64,000 bases of DNA from Boseongicola aestuarii (GTDB lineage: Bacteria; Pseudomonadota; Alphaproteobacteria; Rhodobacterales; Rhodobacteraceae): NCBI RefSeq assembly GCF_900184815.1, contig NZ_FXXQ01000001.1:310001-374000 (forward strand). The letters are read 5' to 3'. This document shows positions 60,992 through 64,000 of this stretch, in pieces. The notes under the pieces were generated by a model. It was not told the origin of the DNA, searched no databases, and saw only the letters and a program-made list of their open reading frames with translations. Both the position numbers and the translations under genes were made by a program. The first letter of the stretch is position 1; the number at the start of each line of letters is the position of its first letter.

Positions 60992-63250
60992 TCATTCGGC
61001 GACCGCCAGATCACCGGATTTCCTTTGCGTCGCCGAAAGCGGCAACACGATCACTGCAGCCGCGCCGATTTGGCCCGACTGATCCAAAGGAGCCGCATCG
61101 ACCAACGCCAACGTGCCTCCGTGCTCTTCGATAATCTTCTTGACGATCGGCAACCCGAGTCCGGTGCCGGACTCGCGCGTGGTCACATATGGCTCAAACA
61201 GCCGCGAGCGGTCCTCCGGCAATCCGATACCGTTGTCACTGATGGTGATGTGCACTTGGCTGTTCAGAACCTCCATCGCGACATGCACCCGCCCCTCGAA
61301 ACCCTCGGGAAAGCCTTTCTTTTCTTCCAGCGAATCAATGGCTTCCTTGGCGTTCTTGATCAAATTCGTCAGCGCCTGCCCGATCATCGTCGAATCCACG
61401 TCCGCCAGGACGGCCTCTTCAGGCAGGTCGGACGTCAGCGACACACCCTGCATCGCGCCTTCCTGCAACAAGACCGCATCCGCCACCAGTTTCGCCAGAT
61501 CATTCATCGCCGTTTCTGGCTCGGGCATACGGGCGAACTTGGAAAATTCATTCACGATCCGACGCAGATCGTTGGTCTGACGCACGATCACATCGGTGAG
61601 GCTCTCCAACAACGGCCCGTCTTCGCCAACGCTGGGTACGAATTTCCGACGGATACGCTCGGCGGACAACTGAATCGGCGTCAGCGGGTTCTTGATCTCA
61701 TGCGCAATCCGCCGCGCCACATCGCCCCAAGCCGCCATGCGTTGCGCGGTCACAAGGTCCGTTACATCGTCGAAGGCAATCACATACCCCTTCTCACCAA
61801 CCTCACCGCTGCGTTCCGCGATGCGCACCAGCAATGTCTCCGCCACTCCCTTGCGCGACAGCCGCACCTCGTCCTGAGCCGTCTCGCCGCCGCTCTCTTT
61901 GAGCATCTCAAGCAACGCCACGAATTCGGGCACGACCACCTGCAACGGCGCGCCGATGTCAGTCGGTCCTTCTGCCCGCAAGATGCGCTCGGCCGAACGG
62001 TTGATGAAACTGACACGCCCCTCACCATCCAGCCCGATCACACCCGCCGTCACCGACGACAGCACCGAGTCAAACAGCCGTCGCCGTTCCTCGATCTGCT
62101 GGTTGGTGCTTAGCAACGCATCGCGCTGGCCTTTCAGTTGCCGGGTCATCTGATTGAACAAACGTCCCACCATGGCGATCTCGTCTTCACCCTTTTCCTC
62201 GGGGATCTGAACATCGAGATCCCCTGCACCGACGCGCTGCGCGGCCCCCGCCAATCGCCCGACCGGCTGCGACAATCGCTCGGCAAACCACAGGCCCAGC
62301 CAGATTGCCGCCAGGATCAGAATGACCGCAAAACCCAGATACAAAAGACCAAACTCGAACACGACCCGCCCTCGCTCCGCCTCAAGCTGCGTGTAGAGCT
62401 GCGCCGTCTCTTCAGCCTCGTCCAGCAATCCCAGAATCCGACCGTCCACGACCCGGCTGACGTACAAGAACCGGTCCGGAAACGCGGTCAGGCGCAAGAG
62501 CGCGCGAAACTCGTTGGTGGTGAGGTCTTCGATGATAACCGTCTGACCCTCCAGCGCCGCGGCAATATCGGCCTCGGCGGGTTCTTCGAAATCAAAAAGA
62601 TATGATCGCTCGCCGCGCGTGCGGATGTCTCCGGTCCCGTCGATCACGAAGGCTTCGCGCAGACCGCGCTGAATTTGACCCTGACCCTGTCCCAAAAGCT
62701 GGCGCAACTCGGCATCGGACACAAAGACCGACCGCGTGCGCGCCGTGTTCAGGAAACGCGCCAGCGTATTCGCGTCTTCGCTGAGATCACGGCGCTGGTC
62801 TTCCTGATAGGCTTCGGCGGCCGACAAGGACGCACCGACAACCCCGCGCACCCGCTCCGAAAACCAGCCCTCAAGGCCGATATTGATCGTCAGACCCGCA
62901 AAGATCGCCACCGTGACCGTCGGAATAAGCGCGATGACCGCAAAGACCCCGGTCAATCTGAGGTGCAGGCGGGAACCTGCCGATTTCGCGCGCCGCGCGG
63001 CGATCATCGAGGCGATGCGCGCAAATACCAAGGCTGCGACGACCAGCACATAGACAAGATCCGCCAGCAAAACGAGTCGCAGGGAAAGCGCGGAAGACGT
63101 CCGGTCCAATGGCCCCAGCGCTAGGAAAGTCGCCAGTGCCAGAACCGGCCCCAGCAGCACCACACCCAGCGTTGCCGCGTTCTGTACACGGCGTACCCGC
63201 CTCAGACGGTTCAGTTTTTGCCAAGTTAATGCCCGCGCGCGCCCCGCCAC
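60992..63250 (-). CDS. ntrY: Nitrogen regulation sensor kinase NtrY
   Basis: Membrane sensor histidine kinase for NtrX. The 752-aa protein has about three N-terminal helices, a periplasmic loop, a further helix (FGLLYLGFAVILILAAIWLGLW), HAMP and PAS domains. The H-box RRIAHEIKNPLTPIQLS and ATPase boxes NLIKNAKEAID, DNGIGLPED and GTGLGLPIVKKI complete the kinase. The GTG start follows GGAGGG with a 7-nt spacer. It lies between ntrC and ntrX, the classical ntrBC-ntrYX arrangement. Confidence 0.96.
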   Translation of the reverse strand: MAGRARALTWQKLNRLRRVRRVQNAATLGVVLLGPVLALATFLALGPLDRTSSALSLRLVLLADLVYVLVVAALVFARIASMIAARRAKSAGSRLHLRLTGVFAVIALIPTVTVAIFAGLTINIGLEGWFSERVRGVVGASLSAAEAYQEDQRRDLSEDANTLARFLNTARTRSVFVSDAELRQLLGQGQGQIQRGLREAFVIDGTGDIRTRGERSYLFDFEEPAEADIAAALEGQTVIIEDLTTNEFRALLRLTAFPDRFLYVSRVVDGRILGLLDEAEETAQLYTQLEAERGRVVFEFGLLYLGFAVILILAAIWLGLWFAERLSQPVGRLAGAAQRVGAGDLDVQIPEEKGEDEIAMVGRLFNQMTRQLKGQRDALLSTNQQIEERRRLFDSVLSSVTAGVIGLDGEGRVSFINRSAERILRAEGPTDIGAPLQVVVPEFVALLEMLKESGGETAQDEVRLSRKGVAETLLVRIAERSGEVGEKGYVIAFDDVTDLVTAQRMAAWGDVARRIAHEIKNPLTPIQLSAERIRRKFVPSVGEDGPLLESLTDVIVRQTNDLRRIVNEFSKFARMPEPETAMNDLAKLVADAVLLQEGAMQGVSLTSDLPEEAVLADVDSTMIGQALTNLIKNAKEAIDSLEEKKGFPEGFEGRVHVAMEVLNSQVHITISDNGIGLPEDRSRLFEPYVTTRESGTGLGLPIVKKIIEEHGGTLALVDAAPLDQSGQIGAAAVIVLPLSATQRKSGDLAVAE

Positions 63251-63348
63251 CCGGACCCTCCATATGATGTGCCACCAAGAGGTGGCGACCGCTCTATATT
63301 GGCGACACTTTATCCACAGTTACGGATTGGCCACTCTCTGTTGCGGTT

Positions 63349-64000
63349 TTACATCAATTTACGCCTCCGTGTCACGCGGATATCGAGATCGGTGATCTTC
63401 TTTCTGAGCGTATTGCGGTTTATCCCAAGCAAATCGGCGCATTTCGCCTGATTTCCGCCCGTCGCATCCAGTGCGATCTCGATCAACGGCAGCTCAACCT
63501 CGCGCAAGATACGCTGATACAGCCCCGGCGGCGGAAGCTGGCCACCATGCAGGTCGAAATACCGGCGCAGGTGCTTTTCGATCGAGGTCGACAATTTCTC
63601 GCGGTCGCTGCCCCCGGTCAAAGGCTCGATCGCTGGCTGGTTGCCCAGCACCAACTCGACTTCAGCCCGGCTGATCTCTTCTTCTCCGCCGGTGATCGAC
63701 AACCGACGGATCGTGTTTTCCAACTGACGCACGTTGCCCGGCCAGGAATAAGCCCGCACAAGCTCAAGAGCCTGCTGAGCAAACCGACGCATCGGCAGAC
63801 CGTCACGCTCCGAGCGCGCGAAGAAATGCGTGGCAAGCAGCGGAATGTCCTCGACGCGTTCCCGCAACGACGGCACCGCCAGCGTCACCCCGCCAAGCCG
63901 ATAGTAAAGATCCGACCGGAATTTGCCCTGATCCAGCTTCAGCGCCAGATCGGCCTGACTGGTCGCCATGATGCGCGGCGCGTTATCGGTGAAACTGTCC
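63349..64000 (-). CDS. ntrC: NtrC nitrogen regulator, C-terminal part (runs off the window)
   Basis: Only the last 216 or so codons are present; the 5' part lies beyond position 64000. Visible are the end of the AAA+ domain ([46 protein letters not shown]) and the Fis-like DNA-binding domain ([31 protein letters not shown]). The GAFTGA region is not in the window, so it cannot be checked here. Position upstream of ntrY supports NtrC identity. Confidence 0.93.
   Translation of the reverse strand, partial: DSFTDNAPRIMATSQADLALKLDQGKFRSDLYYRLGGVTLAVPSLRERVEDIPLLATHFFARSERDGLPMRRFAQQALELVRAYSWPGNVRQLENTIRRLSITGGEEEISRAEVELVLGNQPAIEPLTGGSDREKLSTSIEKHLRRYFDLHGGQLPPPGLYQRILREVELPLIEIALDATGGNQAKCADLLGINRNTLRKKITDLDIRVTRRRKLM

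Noticed and set aside
60689-62113. 474-codon plus-strand frame opposite ntrX and ntrY
   Set aside because: Shadow of the two regulators; His/Gln/Arg-rich translation without recognisable domains.

Overview
The window is a GC-rich chromosomal segment from an alphaproteobacterium, most likely a marine Rhodobacteraceae (Roseobacter-group) bacterium. This is inferred from gene content: a ctrA response regulator next to a SciP/DUF1153 gene, the ntrC-ntrY-ntrX-trkA-trkH-hfq-hflX order, an Usg-family gene, an aspartate-rich HemB, a NifU-like scaffold, and the small membrane protein that Rhodobacterales annotations call a 'component of SufBCD complex'. No rRNA, phage, insertion sequence or CRISPR array is visible. 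This is mostly ordinary core genome, densely packed, with many 4-bp ATGA/GTGA overlaps and several GTG or TTG starts.

Layout. 1-2.5 kb: molybdate transporter modABC (minus). 2.8 kb: tRNA-Leu(CAA). 3-6.5 kb: zinc metallopeptidase, ExoD-like protein, dsbB, and a membrane-anchored Ser/Thr kinase. 6.9-10.1 kb: usg, then gyrA. 10.3-16 kb: an outer-membrane barrel candidate behind a probable CtrA-type promoter, a DoxX-like protein, trmFO, a methyltransferase, gluQ, hisI, a NifU-like scaffold and an uncatalogued 39-aa membrane protein. 16-21.5 kb: recG-ligA and ctrA-sciP. 21.6 kb: mnmA.

22.7-34.7 kb is a long minus-strand envelope and translation cluster. In transcription order it runs pyrH, frr, uppS, cdsA, dxr, rseP, a 42-aa ORF and a terminator, then bamA, skp, fabZ, lpxA, lpxI, lpxB. 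It joins UMP kinase, ribosome recycling, undecaprenyl and isoprenoid synthesis, phospholipid precursors, outer-membrane assembly and lipid A synthesis.

34.8-41.6 kb: miaA, a 46-aa membrane protein, the housekeeping gap, a candidate antisense-side sRNA, a lone YejA-type solute-binding protein, an entericidin, and a second GAPDH fused by a GTGA overlap to arsJ (arsenate detoxification by export of 1-arseno-3-phosphoglycerate). 41.6-56.4 kb: XRE-cupin regulator, FrnE-like DsbA protein, Bcr/CflA-type MFS pump, mfd, hemB, a SYLF lipoprotein, a 3-hydroxyisobutyrate-dehydrogenase-family enzyme, a penicillin-acylase-family hydrolase, a Hint-domain protein, hflX and hfq. 56.5-64 kb: trkH-trkA and the nitrogen/redox regulators ntrX, ntrY and the 3' part of ntrC, which runs off the window.

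I see no large novel system. The most promising less-described items are the candidate CtrA promoter at 10242-10281, the small RNA candidate at 37062-37136, three short membrane-protein genes, the NtrX that lacks a GAFTGA loop, and the Hint protein with calcium-loop-like repeats.
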